NCBI GenBank assembly: GCA_039810085.1
Contig: JBDHWG010000024.1
Span: 1-64,000 of the forward strand
From: JBDHWG01 sp039810085
GTDB lineage: Bacteria > Chloroflexota > Anaerolineae > Epilineales > JAHCIE01
Direction of reading: 5' to 3'
DNA: 64,000 bases
The position numbers and the translations under genes are program-made. Shown one piece after another: positions 1-7,510 of the stretch. Positions within the stretch are counted from its first letter, which is position 1, and each line of letters opens with the position of its first letter. The notes under the pieces were generated by a model. It was given only the letters and a program-made list of their open reading frames with translations, had not been told where the DNA came from and did not search any database.

Positions 1-175
1 TCACCACCATTCACGCTTGTTTGACGATCGGCTGTCGCATCAACAAACGCAAGAAGCTGCCTCATACCTATCAATTGCTCCTCGACCCTGCCTCCCTCCC
101 ATTAGCTTGATACATATGGGGGTACAAAGCGCCCTGTCCCCCGCCATGTTTTCCTCCACTTTCACCGCTGCCGGC

Positions 176-1003
176 CTACTTCAAGGGTGCGTAGCCGAGC
201 GCGTTCAGAGAATTGGCGATAATCTGGTAGCCGGCGTCATTCGCGTGCAGGCCATCTGTGTAGATCAGGTGATTGGCGACCGGATCGTCCGTGCCGGACG
301 CGCCATTGAACGCCGTGTACACGTGGGCGTATGGGATACTCTTCGCGCTCGACGTTGTCGCAATGTAGTTGTTGACGTCGTCGAGATACGCTTTGAAGAC
401 GACAAAGTCATTGCCCGCGTCGCCCGGCCACGTGTCCGCCGCCTTATCGGCGGCGACATACGGGTTGTACAGATCCATGGTGCGAATGATGGTGTTGTTC
501 GTACTGCGCAGCGCCAGCACGCGGGTGAGGATGGCGCTCCAGTTGGTCTTGAACGTCGCGACGGCCGTGCGGAGGCAGTTCTGGTTGTCCGTGCCGCCGC
601 AGGTCTTGCTCTTGTAGCTCTGCCGCGCGTTCTTGAGGTCATTGCCGCCGATGTCGAGGGTCACTACCTGCGACGCTTTGACGTTGTTGGTGAAGGTCGA
701 GTTGGTATTGAGGGCCTTGAGCAGATCGGTGCTCGTCCAGCCGCTCTGCCCCAGGTTGGTCAGGCTGACCGAGACGCTCGCGCCCGTCTGCACCGCGTTC
801 TTGTAGCGCGGCACATAACCATTGCAGTTGAGGATCGCCAGGATGCACGAGCTAGACCCGACGCCCACGGCCAGCGAATCGCCCAACGCCGTATACTTCC
901 ATGTGGTCGCGGTTGCATTGGCCTCCGGCTGGGCGGCGCTCGCCGGTAGGGCCGCAACAAACAGAAGGATTAAGAGAGGCAACAGAATGAGGAGCTTCTT
1001 CAT
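176..1003 (-). CDS. Secreted SGNH/GDSL-family hydrolase
   Basis: Predicted secreted esterase/lipase-type hydrolase of 275 residues. Residues 1-23 form a signal peptide (MKK, a Leu-rich core, then ASAA). The SGNH blocks are visible: GDSL with nucleophile Ser43, LGQSG around Gly85, GGND with Asn121, and DGLH with Asp250 and His253. The substrate cannot be told from sequence. The ATG at 1003 is chosen because AAGGAGG lies just upstream and the signal peptide begins there; the frame is open 20 codons further up but without a ribosome site. It stands alone, with no operon partner on this strand. Confidence 0.88.
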   Translation of the reverse strand: MKKLLILLPLLILLFVAALPASAAQPEANATATTWKYTALGDSLAVGVGSSSCILAILNCNGYVPRYKNAVQTGASVSVSLTNLGQSGWTSTDLLKALNTNSTFTNNVKASQVVTLDIGGNDLKNARQSYKSKTCGGTDNQNCLRTAVATFKTNWSAILTRVLALRSTNNTIIRTMDLYNPYVAADKAADTWPGDAGNDFVVFKAYLDDVNNYIATTSSAKSIPYAHVYTAFNGASGTDDPVANHLIYTDGLHANDAGYQIIANSLNALGYAPLK

Positions 1004-1088
1004 GGTGGCCTCCTTAGGCCAAGCGCCTTTCATCAAGGCATAGTCACAACATGTACCCACCATACCTACACATGGGTGTCCAGCACAA

Positions 1089-1304
1089 TCACTGTTCCAC
1101 TTCCCAGTCCTCGGGCACGACCGGCTTCATCGGATCAAGGTAGGTGACCGGTGTTCCCCGAAGCGAATAGAGCTGCTGTGGAGCCACCCTGGTTTCCTTC
1201 ACCAAGATAATCACCTCAACTGACTCGCCAGCTTGTAACGGCCGATTATCCAGAGTCAGGTGACCATCCTGCTCCAGAGTCGCCTCGACTCGGTACACCT
1301 CCAT
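1089..1304 (-). CDS. Small antitoxin-like conserved hypothetical protein
   Basis: 71-residue acidic protein. It starts with a beta-rich segment (VEATLEQDGHLTL), then GESVEVIILVKE, and ends with a Pro/Trp-containing tail (PVVPEDWEVEQ). This resembles small proteins often annotated as antitoxin-like or hypothetical in cyanobacteria and Chloroflexota, in which an EDGxLTL strand precedes a GExVEVIV strand. An AGGAGGG ribosome site sits a few bases before the ATG. No toxin-like gene adjoins it, so the antitoxin label is only a resemblance and it may be an orphan. Confidence 0.6.
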   Translation of the reverse strand: MEVYRVEATLEQDGHLTLDNRPLQAGESVEVIILVKETRVAPQQLYSLRGTPVTYLDPMKPVVPEDWEVEQ

Positions 1305-1482
1305 ACCACCCTCCTGTTGTCCCGCCGCTTCTCGTAACCACGCATCTCCTTGTATTATACTCGATCACTCAACAAAAGCGCTGGTCCAGCACGTGGGGAC
1401 AGATTGATCGACGGAGAACCTTTGAGCGTTACGTCTCACGAGAGTGGTTGAGAATTCTCCACAAAATCCGCGCCCAACTCTA

Positions 1483-1511
1483 TTGACAAAACGGAGCATA
1501 GGGAGTAGAAT
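1483..1511 (+). promoter_or_regulatory. Strong sigma70-type promoter
   Basis: TTGACA at 1483-1488 and TAGAAT at 1506-1511 with exactly 17 bases between them. Start of transcription is expected near 1518. It lies about 210 bases before the first gene of the 1725-3742 group, and a hairpin with a T run lies between, so it may drive a small RNA, a regulated leader, or both. Confidence 0.65.
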
Positions 1512-1517
1512 AGGGTC

Positions 1518-1676
1518 ATATTGCTTCACCTTTCTGGCAACCGTATATACCCTTTAGACCCAGTTTGTTTGGCTCGCAACCTTAGTAGTTGTAAAGGTAG
1601 GGCCAATGTGCTTAGGGGAAGGCGAAGTCAGGCCGACTCTGATTCTCAGTCTACACTGAGGACGAGTCGGCTTTTG
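1518..1676 (+). ncRNA. Candidate small RNA or leader RNA (about 160 nt)
   Basis: Bounded by a near-consensus promoter (1483-1511) and a terminator-like hairpin (1632-1675), with no credible reading frame between. Internal pairings can be drawn: CAAC/GTTG (1578-1592), TTGGCT/GGCCAA (1568-1573 with 1601-1606), and CTGG/CCAG (1534-1537 with 1559-1562). I do not recognise a known riboswitch or 6S RNA. It could instead be the 5' leader of the DUF4203-like gene at 1725, with the hairpin acting as an attenuator. Inference from layout only. Confidence 0.35.
1632..1675 (+). terminator. Terminator-like hairpin
   Basis: GCCGACT (1632-1638) pairs with AGTCGGC (1665-1671). An inner CTCAG/CTGAG stem lies between the arms, and TTTT then GCGTTTT follow. 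It sits 50 bases before the ATG at 1725, so it would end or attenuate transcription from the promoter at 1483. Confidence 0.5.
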
Positions 1677-1724
1677 CGTTTTCGTCCGCGCGGCCGTTGA
1701 TAGATACTTACAGATGTTGATATT

Positions 1725-2288
1725 ATGTCCAATCTCGTTCCCGAAATTGGCCGCCTTGTCGCTACCTACCCGCAATATGCGCTCATTCTGGGTAGCATCT
1801 TCTGCTTCCTGGGCTGGCCGATATTCCGCCCGAGTATTGCTCTACAAGGCTTCATCATTGGCGCATATTTTGGTATGCGATTTGCCCAAGCGGCCGGTTA
1901 TGGCTCATCCCAGGTAACAGTTGTTGCTTTGGCTGCGCTTGTCGGCCTTATCCTCGCTGGTGTTGCTCTAAGCCTTATTGGCGTATATGCCTTTCTGTAC
2001 GGCTTCCTACTCGGCTTCTGGTCCATGATCTTCCTCGGCCTCAATGGCGCTGATGTTGTGTCAGTGACAATACTAGCCCCCATCGTCGGGATCATTGCGG
2101 GATTTGTTGTTGTTCGATATCTGGATTTGGGTGTGATCGTCGTGACCGCCTTCTTTGGCGCCTCTCTTGTCGTCGAGGCCCTCCAGCAGATGGGGAGGCT
2201 ACCACCGATTGGCTCATCCACCGCCGTCACCGTTGGTCTAGCGATGCTAGGCATTCTCGTTCAGTATGCCATCAGTCAGAAGATGTAA
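1725..2288 (+). CDS. DUF4203-like polytopic membrane protein
   Basis: 187 residues, nearly all hydrophobic, with about six to seven membrane segments and many small residues (Gly, Ala) in the helices. The pattern of closely packed helices with GSIFCFLGW and GFIIGAYFG resembles the DUF4203/TMEM198-like family, whose function is unknown. There is no good Shine-Dalgarno before the ATG, so translation may be weak or leader-dependent. It is followed after 4 bases by an SH3-like membrane protein and then by a third small protein, probably one transcription unit. Confidence 0.6.
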   Translation: MSNLVPEIGRLVATYPQYALILGSIFCFLGWPIFRPSIALQGFIIGAYFGMRFAQAAGYGSSQVTVVALAALVGLILAGVALSLIGVYAFLYGFLLGFWSMIFLGLNGADVVSVTILAPIVGIIAGFVVVRYLDLGVIVVTAFFGASLVVEALQQMGRLPPIGSSTAVTVGLAMLGILVQYAISQKM

Positions 2289-2292
2289 TACT

Positions 2293-2985
2293 ATGCGTAA
2301 CGTCGCCCGGCTCTTCCGTGACCTGGTCCTGTTCGTGATAGTCCTTGCATGCACTTTACATGTGAGCGGCTCGTCCGCTCACGGGCAGAACGAATGGCAG
2401 GTAGGTCACATTGTCGGCTTGCGCGAAGGAACCTGCATTCGCGAGGGGCCCGGGTTTCGTTTTCGCGCCCATACTCGTGTCCCTGAAAATGATTGGGCAG
2501 TACAAATCATCGACGGCCCAAGAACGGCCGACGGGCGGACATGGTACGATACGAGCCGTCGTGCAGCGGGCGATCCTAGTGGTGGGACGGGCTGGGTGGA
2601 TGCCTCTCAAACCGACGTATGCCCTAAGAGCGAACCCCCATCAGCACCACCTCCTGCGCCTGCGCCCGCCCCTGCGCCGCCGACTAGCCCATCTGACCGC
2701 TGGCACGATATAGAGCGCTGGTGGAATGAGTTACCCAGCATCATGAAATGGATGGGTTTGGTGCTAGTGGTCGCTGTTCTCATGGCCGGAACTCGGAATG
2801 GCGCTCTCCTGAAGTTCGTTCTGCTCGGGCTGTTGGCCCTGCTCTGTTACTGGTTCGCCGATCTATCACGCTCCACTTGGGAACCTATGTGGCGCACTCT
2901 CGTAGGCCGCGATGCCCCCGACCTGGCACTGTTATTCGCTGCGGTCCCCTTCCTCATATGGTTCGTGGCGCGACTGAGGCGTTAA
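2293..2985 (+). CDS. Exported SH3-like protein with C-terminal membrane segments
   Basis: 230 residues. A signal-like N-terminus (MRNVARLFRDLVLFVIVLAC) is followed by a bacterial SH3-like module at about 35-115 (IREGPGFRFRAH, then GWVDASQ), a Pro/Ala-rich linker at about 118-135, and three hydrophobic segments in the last 80 residues. SH3b modules often bind peptidoglycan or proteins outside the membrane. The ATG at 2293 is preferred over an in-frame ATG at 2266 because it begins the signal segment and lies 4 bases after the previous stop. It has no catalytic motif. Confidence 0.6.
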   Translation: MRNVARLFRDLVLFVIVLACTLHVSGSSAHGQNEWQVGHIVGLREGTCIREGPGFRFRAHTRVPENDWAVQIIDGPRTADGRTWYDTSRRAAGDPSGGTGWVDASQTDVCPKSEPPSAPPPAPAPAPAPPTSPSDRWHDIERWWNELPSIMKWMGLVLVVAVLMAGTRNGALLKFVLLGLLALLCYWFADLSRSTWEPMWRTLVGRDAPDLALLFAAVPFLIWFVARLRR

Positions 2986-3016
2986 ATCGAACAACGACAC
3001 ATGGCAGGAGGTTGGC

Positions 3017-3742
3017 ATGGAGCGAACGTGGAACATCGAGCTAGATGGCTATGCACACAAAGTCGAGATGGTCATTCGACGCAATTTCGTTGGGCCTCAC
3101 AAGCTATTTCTCTATTTTGACCATGATCTCATCCACACGTCGAATCTATTGGTATATGCCGGAACCTTCCACCAATTTGAGAAACAAGGGCACGCCCTGG
3201 AAGTCAAATGGGACGGCGTCGGTGTGTTTGGTGCGCCAATCCTCTGTGTGGATGGTCAGAAAGTAGAGACTTCTGGTGACAGGGGTGCCAGCCCATCAGC
3301 TGTTGAACCAACACCACCGCCTGTCGCGGCGCAAGCGCCAGTAGCCTTTACTCTTCAAGAAGACTCGGTTACAACTAGCGACTGGGAGTATCAGGAATTC
3401 GTGTGGACGCCGAGTTCACAACGGTGGGTGCTTGTTGGCCCTTACAACCAGCTTTCCGCCAGTCAAATGTGGTGGCAAGAGGACAGAAATGCCATTCTGT
3501 CCCAATTACAGACCTGGTTAGAGCAGGGATGGGAACCCATCGGCAACATTGGCCCTGAATGCTATCAACTTCGCGAATATACCAAGCCGAAGATATCGAA
3601 CGTGTCTGCCGCAGGTTGCCTTGTCGTCGCCATCTATACGATCACGACCTTCGGGCTATTCTTATTGTACGTGTTGATAGCGCAAGATAATTTTATTGAG
3701 CCGATCCGCTTCCGTATCCCTATGCGACGACGGCGAAGATAA
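3017..3742 (+). CDS. Membrane-anchored protein with FAIM1-like N-terminal domain
   Basis: 241 residues. The N-terminal 85 residues (WNIELDGYAHKVEM, later LEVKWDGVGVFGAPILCVDG) look like the beta-rich FAIM1-type fold; this is a weak resemblance by eye. A Pro/Ala linker at about 95-110 leads to a Trp-rich region (WEYQEFVWTPSSQRW). One membrane helix lies at about 200-222, and the end is very basic (RIPMRRRRR). A strong AGGAGG site precedes the ATG. It follows the SH3-like gene by 31 bases and is probably co-transcribed. Function unknown. Confidence 0.5.
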   Translation: MERTWNIELDGYAHKVEMVIRRNFVGPHKLFLYFDHDLIHTSNLLVYAGTFHQFEKQGHALEVKWDGVGVFGAPILCVDGQKVETSGDRGASPSAVEPTPPPVAAQAPVAFTLQEDSVTTSDWEYQEFVWTPSSQRWVLVGPYNQLSASQMWWQEDRNAILSQLQTWLEQGWEPIGNIGPECYQLREYTKPKISNVSAAGCLVVAIYTITTFGLFLLYVLIAQDNFIEPIRFRIPMRRRRR

Positions 3743-3774
3743 GTCCTCAAGCTCTACACCTCTCTATGCTTGCA

Positions 3775-5181
3775 CTTTTAACAATTAGGCGGCGAGACGA
3801 CGGTACAGGGCATCACGCGACCCGCCGCCGCCAGATGGTTCGAGAGCCAATCGATCAGATGGCGACGGTGGCACCGCTGCACCTCGCGCCGCGCCGCGCC
3901 AATCGTGACGTGGCACTGCCGCTCGTTTGCAAGCCGAGCACGCTCCTCGTCGAGGAAGAGGTACGCCGCCATGACCAATGTCCAGAAGCGGACAATGGCC
4001 GTCGCGCTCATGAGTTGATACTGGTCGAGACCGAGTTCCTCCTTCGTGTCGGCGAATAGGGTTTCGACTTCCCAGCGCGCCGCTAGATGCGCCACGAGCT
4101 GCGCCCGATCCGCCGCCAGATCCGACGAGGCGAAGTAGCGCGCCTCCGACAGTGGGGCGTCCAGGCTGTCGCGCACGATGATGAGTTGGCAGCGATAGAG
4201 CTTGCGCACGCGGGTCTGGAGGGTGTGGACGTAGACGGTGCGCGGCTCGGTCTGGCTGGGCCAGGTGTGGGCGCTATAGTCCTCGGCTTTCAAGCGGGCG
4301 GCGTAGTCGCTGAGCCTCTGCCATCCCCAGCCCTGAGCCGTCGTGGGATCGTCCACGCGCAGGGCGCGGTTGACCTTCAAGCCCGTGGTGATCAAGAAGC
4401 CACGGTGGCGGGCGGCTTGCCACAAGCGCTTGGCGGCGTACCAACTGTCCAGCAGCACGTGCGTCTGAGGGCCGACCACGGGCTCGAAGCCGAGGATGAG
4501 TGCCTCCATCAGGTCGATCTTGCTCTGAAAGGCGACGCCCTCCGCCTCACAGGTGGCGCGTTGGCGATACAATTGCGGGGCCAAGGGACAGCGCCGCCCC
4601 AACAGGACATACAGCCCTTGCACCAGACTGTGACCCACAACGCGCTTGCCGTCCGTCGTCGAGTGATGCCGTCCCAACCCTTCCATCTGGCGGCCCTTGC
4701 GCTTGTGTTGCGTCGAGTCGTCCCCAATCAAGTACCCGGTCACGATGGGTGGCTTGGGACGACCGCGCTTCTTGGGCCGCCGCTGGCGCTGACGGCGCTG
4801 TTCGGCCTCGACCAACGGCTCAAGCTGCTGACGGAAGTACGCTAACCACGTCTCGGCGACGCTCTCCGCCGACCACGGCGCGTCGCTGAAGAACCGACTG
4901 AGGCCCGACAGGCTCGTCTGTTCGGCCACCTGGCGCTGCAATGCTGTGAGGGTGCGGTGTTCCTGACACAGCATCAAGCCCAGCAGCACGATGACGAAGT
5001 ACTGCCTCTGGGGCCGATTGAAGCAGCGACGGAAGATGAGGGCGAATTGACGCAGACGCCTATCCAGGCATACAATCGGAACTGGCATAGCGCACCTCCT
5101 GGGGCTGAAGTGAGTTTCGCACCTCTGCTTTTACCCCAAGGTGCGCTATGCTGCAACTCGCCCGCTGTCAATTGTTAAATC
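3775..5181. mobile_element. IS4/IS701-type insertion sequence
   Basis: About 1.4 kb with one DDE transposase on the minus strand. The ends carry inverted repeats: TTTAACAATT at 3777-3786 and its complement AATTGTTAAA at 5170-5179, both followed inward by related GC-rich sequence ending GGCGAG. A TGCA flanks the element at 3771-3774 and again at 5182-5185, which could be a 4-base target duplication, but TGCA is palindromic and the outermost two bases of the two ends do not match, so this boundary is tentative. It interrupts the 5' end of a brnT toxin gene. Confidence 0.8.
3778..5088 (-). CDS. IS4/IS701-family DDE transposase
   Basis: 436 residues, full length for this group. The DDE residues are visible: Asp in GDDSTQHK, Asp in LLDSWYAAK, and Glu in the RWEVETLFADTKEELG segment, which has the spaced Tyr/Arg/Glu/Lys-type pattern of IS4-like enzymes. 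A basic stretch (RRQRQRRPKKRGRPK) lies near residues 98-112. An AGGAGG site precedes the ATG, and the stop codon falls inside the left inverted repeat, so the gene fills the element. No frameshift is seen, so the element may still be active. Confidence 0.9.
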   Translation of the reverse strand: MPVPIVCLDRRLRQFALIFRRCFNRPQRQYFVIVLLGLMLCQEHRTLTALQRQVAEQTSLSGLSRFFSDAPWSAESVAETWLAYFRQQLEPLVEAEQRRQRQRRPKKRGRPKPPIVTGYLIGDDSTQHKRKGRQMEGLGRHHSTTDGKRVVGHSLVQGLYVLLGRRCPLAPQLYRQRATCEAEGVAFQSKIDLMEALILGFEPVVGPQTHVLLDSWYAAKRLWQAARHRGFLITTGLKVNRALRVDDPTTAQGWGWQRLSDYAARLKAEDYSAHTWPSQTEPRTVYVHTLQTRVRKLYRCQLIIVRDSLDAPLSEARYFASSDLAADRAQLVAHLAARWEVETLFADTKEELGLDQYQLMSATAIVRFWTLVMAAYLFLDEERARLANERQCHVTIGAARREVQRCHRRHLIDWLSNHLAAAGRVMPCTVVSPPNC

Positions 5182-5451
5182 TGCAAAGATAGAGACCCAA
5201 TTAAAGCGGCGTCAAACCGAGCCAAACACGGTATTGCATTTCCAGACGCGGAAGCCGTTCTGTTCGATCCTCAGGCCATCACCCGCGAGGATGCCTCTGT
5301 CGAGGATGCAGATCGCTACGTCACCGTGGGCATGGATGCGCTAGGACGCGTGGTTGTCGTCGTTTACACGTATCGTGGTGACACCATTCGGTTGATCTCA
5401 GCGCGGCGGGCAACTCGCAAGGAGACAAGAACTTATGAAACAGGAGTATGA
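5182..5451 (+). pseudogene. brnT: brnT toxin gene lacking its start (IS-truncated)
   Basis: The open frame reads DRDPIKAASNRAKHGIAF, then DPQAITREDAS, VGMDALGRVVVVVYTYR and ISARRATRKETRTYE, the hallmark order of BrnT ribonuclease toxins (N-terminal DPxKA...N..KHGIxF, C-terminal ISAR.A...E). About 85 of the usual 90 residues are present. The first few residues, including the start codon and the usual Trp, are missing because the insertion sequence ends at about 5181; in the element the frame runs into a stop. The end overlaps brnA by 17 bases, the usual operon arrangement. Probably not translated. Confidence 0.75.
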
Positions 5452-5686
5452 CTTTACAGATGGTCAGCGCGGTCCGGTGATCTCGCAGCCAGGTAAGACG
5501 CGGATCACGATCTACGTTGATAATGACGTGCTAGAAACCTTCCGTAGCCGTGCCGAAGCAAGCGGGATGGGCTATCAGACGATGATCAACCAGGCGCTGC
5601 GCGAGTATCTCGATAAGTCGGGTATCGTGACGGATGAAACGACGCTCCGTCGTGTGATCCGCGAGGAGTTGGAGCGAATGGATTAG
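5435..5686 (+). CDS. brnA: BrnA-type antitoxin
   Basis: 83 residues. The segment GKTRITIYVDNDVLETFRSR followed by GMGYQTMINQALREYL is the typical ribbon-helix-helix of the BrnA family; it binds DNA through the beta strand, represses its own operon and neutralises BrnT. The start overlaps the end of the damaged brnT frame, as in intact brnTA operons. With the toxin truncated by the insertion sequence, this is probably an orphan antitoxin. Its native promoter, upstream of brnT, has been displaced, so expression would depend on the insertion sequence or an internal promoter. Confidence 0.85.
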   Translation: MKQEYDFTDGQRGPVISQPGKTRITIYVDNDVLETFRSRAEASGMGYQTMINQALREYLDKSGIVTDETTLRRVIREELERMD

Positions 5687-5721
5687 AATTGCGCCTAGCC
5701 CCACCTCATTGGAGCACGCTT

Positions 5722-6264
5722 GTGCGTCGATTGATATTTCTGATACTCCTGGCGCTGCTAGGCGGCGGGTTGTTTGTGTGGCTCGATTCGCGGCAAGGGC
5801 CAGGAGACAAAGTCGCGGCGTATGTGAGCGCCGTGGCAAATGCAGACGAGCGGAGAGCACTGGCTACATGGGAACTTCCCACATGGGCGTTACCGAATGA
5901 CCCCCATTCAGCTATGCTGGCAGAACGTCGGCAAGCGGTTACACAGGAATTGCTTGTGTCCCACATTGGAGCGGATTTCACCGTTTTGGAGACTGAATGG
6001 TGGGACACCTGCTGCGAGCCGCATCTTGCCCGAGACCCCGGTCAGGCGCGCCTCGCTCGTCTGCGTGTTCAACTTCGTGGGCAAAGCCAGGGAGACCTTG
6101 TCTATGTATTCGATGTTGCCAGGGTCGATCGGGTGGGATGGTTTCCGGCCTCCGACCTTCTCCCTCGCCGCTGGGTGGTGCATGATGTCTACCCGGCCAA
6201 TCAGATGCCTCTTACCTTCCGCTGGGTGCGAACGAGCGAAGGTAGCTCGCATCCCCTGCCCTAG
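5722..6264 (+). CDS. Membrane-anchored hypothetical protein
   Basis: 180 residues. It begins with a signal anchor (MRRLIFLILLALLGGGLFVW) and continues as a soluble domain rich in Trp and Arg, with two adjacent Cys in WWDTCCEPH. I recognise no family; the size and the VAAYVSAVANADERRAL start of the soluble part suggest a SnoaL/NTF2-like or DUF4878-type exported fold, which is a guess. The GTG at 5722 is chosen because GGAG lies 7 bases before it and the membrane segment starts there; a TTG at 5689 is in frame but poorly placed. Confidence 0.6.
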   Translation: MRRLIFLILLALLGGGLFVWLDSRQGPGDKVAAYVSAVANADERRALATWELPTWALPNDPHSAMLAERRQAVTQELLVSHIGADFTVLETEWWDTCCEPHLARDPGQARLARLRVQLRGQSQGDLVYVFDVARVDRVGWFPASDLLPRRWVVHDVYPANQMPLTFRWVRTSEGSSHPLP

Positions 6265-6276
6265 TGGACGATAACA

Positions 6277-6792
6277 TTACTCATCTTGCGATGATCTTTG
6301 TATATCAACTGGAGTAGACAAAAGTTTTTGGTACAACTGATCGCTGAGCCAAAAACCATTTGCTCTTAAGTCATCGAGTACACGTTTGAAGTCTGGAATG
6401 AACTCGGCGCGATACGCAGCAAGCAAGACACCAACTGTTCCCTTCACAGGGAGTCCAAGCCGTTGAGCATGCGCTCGCCCCAGGTCATCATCCAGTAGTA
6501 ACCACGAAGCGTTGATCTCGCGCGCCAGCACGATCGCTTCAGACTCACCCGCGCCTAGCGTCGCCTGTAGAGTGGCAACCGCGAGTTGATCCTGCACCGA
6601 ACGCCGATGCAGCCATCCCTCCTCCACTGCTCTGATAATCAACTGAGCATCTAGCTTTCCTTCACCCCGGATGACAACCTCGTGCCACACAGCCTCAGGG
6701 ACTACGATCTCTGTGAATAACGGACGGAGTACCGAAAGAAGATCAAGTCCGGCAAGCGCGATAAGAGGGCTCGAGTTCGAGACGATTGTCAT
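6277..6792 (-). CDS. DUF3368 PIN-like toxin
   Basis: 171 residues with the DUF3368 pattern: VSNSSPLIALAGLDLL at the start, VVPEAVWHEV, GAGESEAIVLA and LLLDDDLGRAHA. These supply the acidic residues of a PIN-type ribonuclease site. The gene overlaps the upstream UPF0175 gene by 4 bases, the usual toxin-antitoxin pairing. The RNA target is unknown. It is convergent with the preceding gene, with only 12 bases between the stops. Confidence 0.85.
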   Translation of the reverse strand: MTIVSNSSPLIALAGLDLLSVLRPLFTEIVVPEAVWHEVVIRGEGKLDAQLIIRAVEEGWLHRRSVQDQLAVATLQATLGAGESEAIVLAREINASWLLLDDDLGRAHAQRLGLPVKGTVGVLLAAYRAEFIPDFKRVLDDLRANGFWLSDQLYQKLLSTPVDIQRSSQDE

Positions 6793-7082
6793 CCCTGACT
6801 CGCCTGCGTCGCGTCGCCGAGGGCTGTGGCCTCCCGCAGCTCGCGATCCAGCTCATCATCTGTGTAGGCGACCCACGGAGTGCGATGTTGCCTCGTGAGA
6901 GCCATGAACTCAGCGAGGGAAATGCCGGCGATCTCAGACGCCTTACCTGCGGAGACTCTGCGCACGCGAAACAATTCAAGCGCGACCCAGACCTGGACCT
7001 CGCGTTCCAACTCCTGCCGCGACATACGAAGCAGCGCCGGCAAATCGTCGGGGACTTTGATCTCTAGTGAAACTATGCTCAT
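6789..7082 (-). CDS. UPF0175-family antitoxin
   Basis: 97 residues. The order VPDDLPALLRMSRQELEREV, then LELFRVRRVSAGKASEIAGISLAEF, is typical of UPF0175 proteins: a helix-turn-helix-like DNA-binding segment and a short C-terminal part that would hold the toxin. The ATG at 7082 follows a GAGGAAG site; a GTG one codon earlier is also possible. It is the first gene of a two-gene toxin-antitoxin operon with the DUF3368 gene. Confidence 0.82.
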   Translation of the reverse strand: MSIVSLEIKVPDDLPALLRMSRQELEREVQVWVALELFRVRRVSAGKASEIAGISLAEFMALTRQHRTPWVAYTDDELDRELREATALGDATQASQG

Positions 7083-7510
7083 CACACTTCCTCACAGCAT
7101 GACCATCGTGTACCACATATTCTAGCACATGTCCGCTACAAGCGCAGGGGCGAAGCGCGGGTGTAACCCCAGGCTTCGCCCCTATGCAGGACAGATAAGT
7201 GCTGGACCGCGCTCTACCGCTTGGCGCTCCCGGAGGTATTACACCACACAAGGAGGGCTGAGACGACTAGGATTACGATTAGCGTTTCCATGACTCTCTC
7301 CGGACACTCGATTGCGGCGGGCGGGTTCTTGCCCTTATAAACGCGCTCGCTTCCGGGAAGTTACGGCCCTGCGCCTTAAATTCCAACGTTTGCCTTACAT
7401 TCGCCCTACGTTGTGCTCTCGCGCGTATCGCCCGCGCCCCTCCTTCGTCTCTACTCATGATGGTTGCCATCCATTTCGCCTATTCCACCACCCAGTAGAA
7501 GGACTCCCAA
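7083..7510. other. Divergent intergenic region
   Basis: 428 bases between the antitoxin (minus) and the surface protein (plus). It should hold both promoters. I see one palindromic repeat (7147-7182) and a GGAGG-containing stretch without a frame after it, but no clear promoter pair, RNA gene or credible small reading frame. Confidence 0.5.
7147..7182. repeat. Palindromic repeat, GGGGCGAAGC type
   Basis: GGGGCGAAGC (7147-7156) and GCTTCGCCCC (7173-7182) are exact 10-base arms around a 16-base loop that can itself pair GGG with CCC. No T run follows on either strand, so this looks like a dispersed hairpin repeat rather than a terminator. Confidence 0.6.

Noticed and set aside
1554..1775. A 73-codon minus-strand frame over the candidate small RNA
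   Set aside because: No ribosome site, no family, and it crosses the terminator hairpin and the start of the 1725 gene.
5190..5344. A 5141-5344 plus-strand frame as a gene
   Set aside because: The brnT frame, one base off, has the family motifs; this one is its shadow.
7279..7470. Small frame in the 7.1-7.5 kb gap
   Set aside because: Arg/Ala-rich, no ribosome site and no resemblance to a family.
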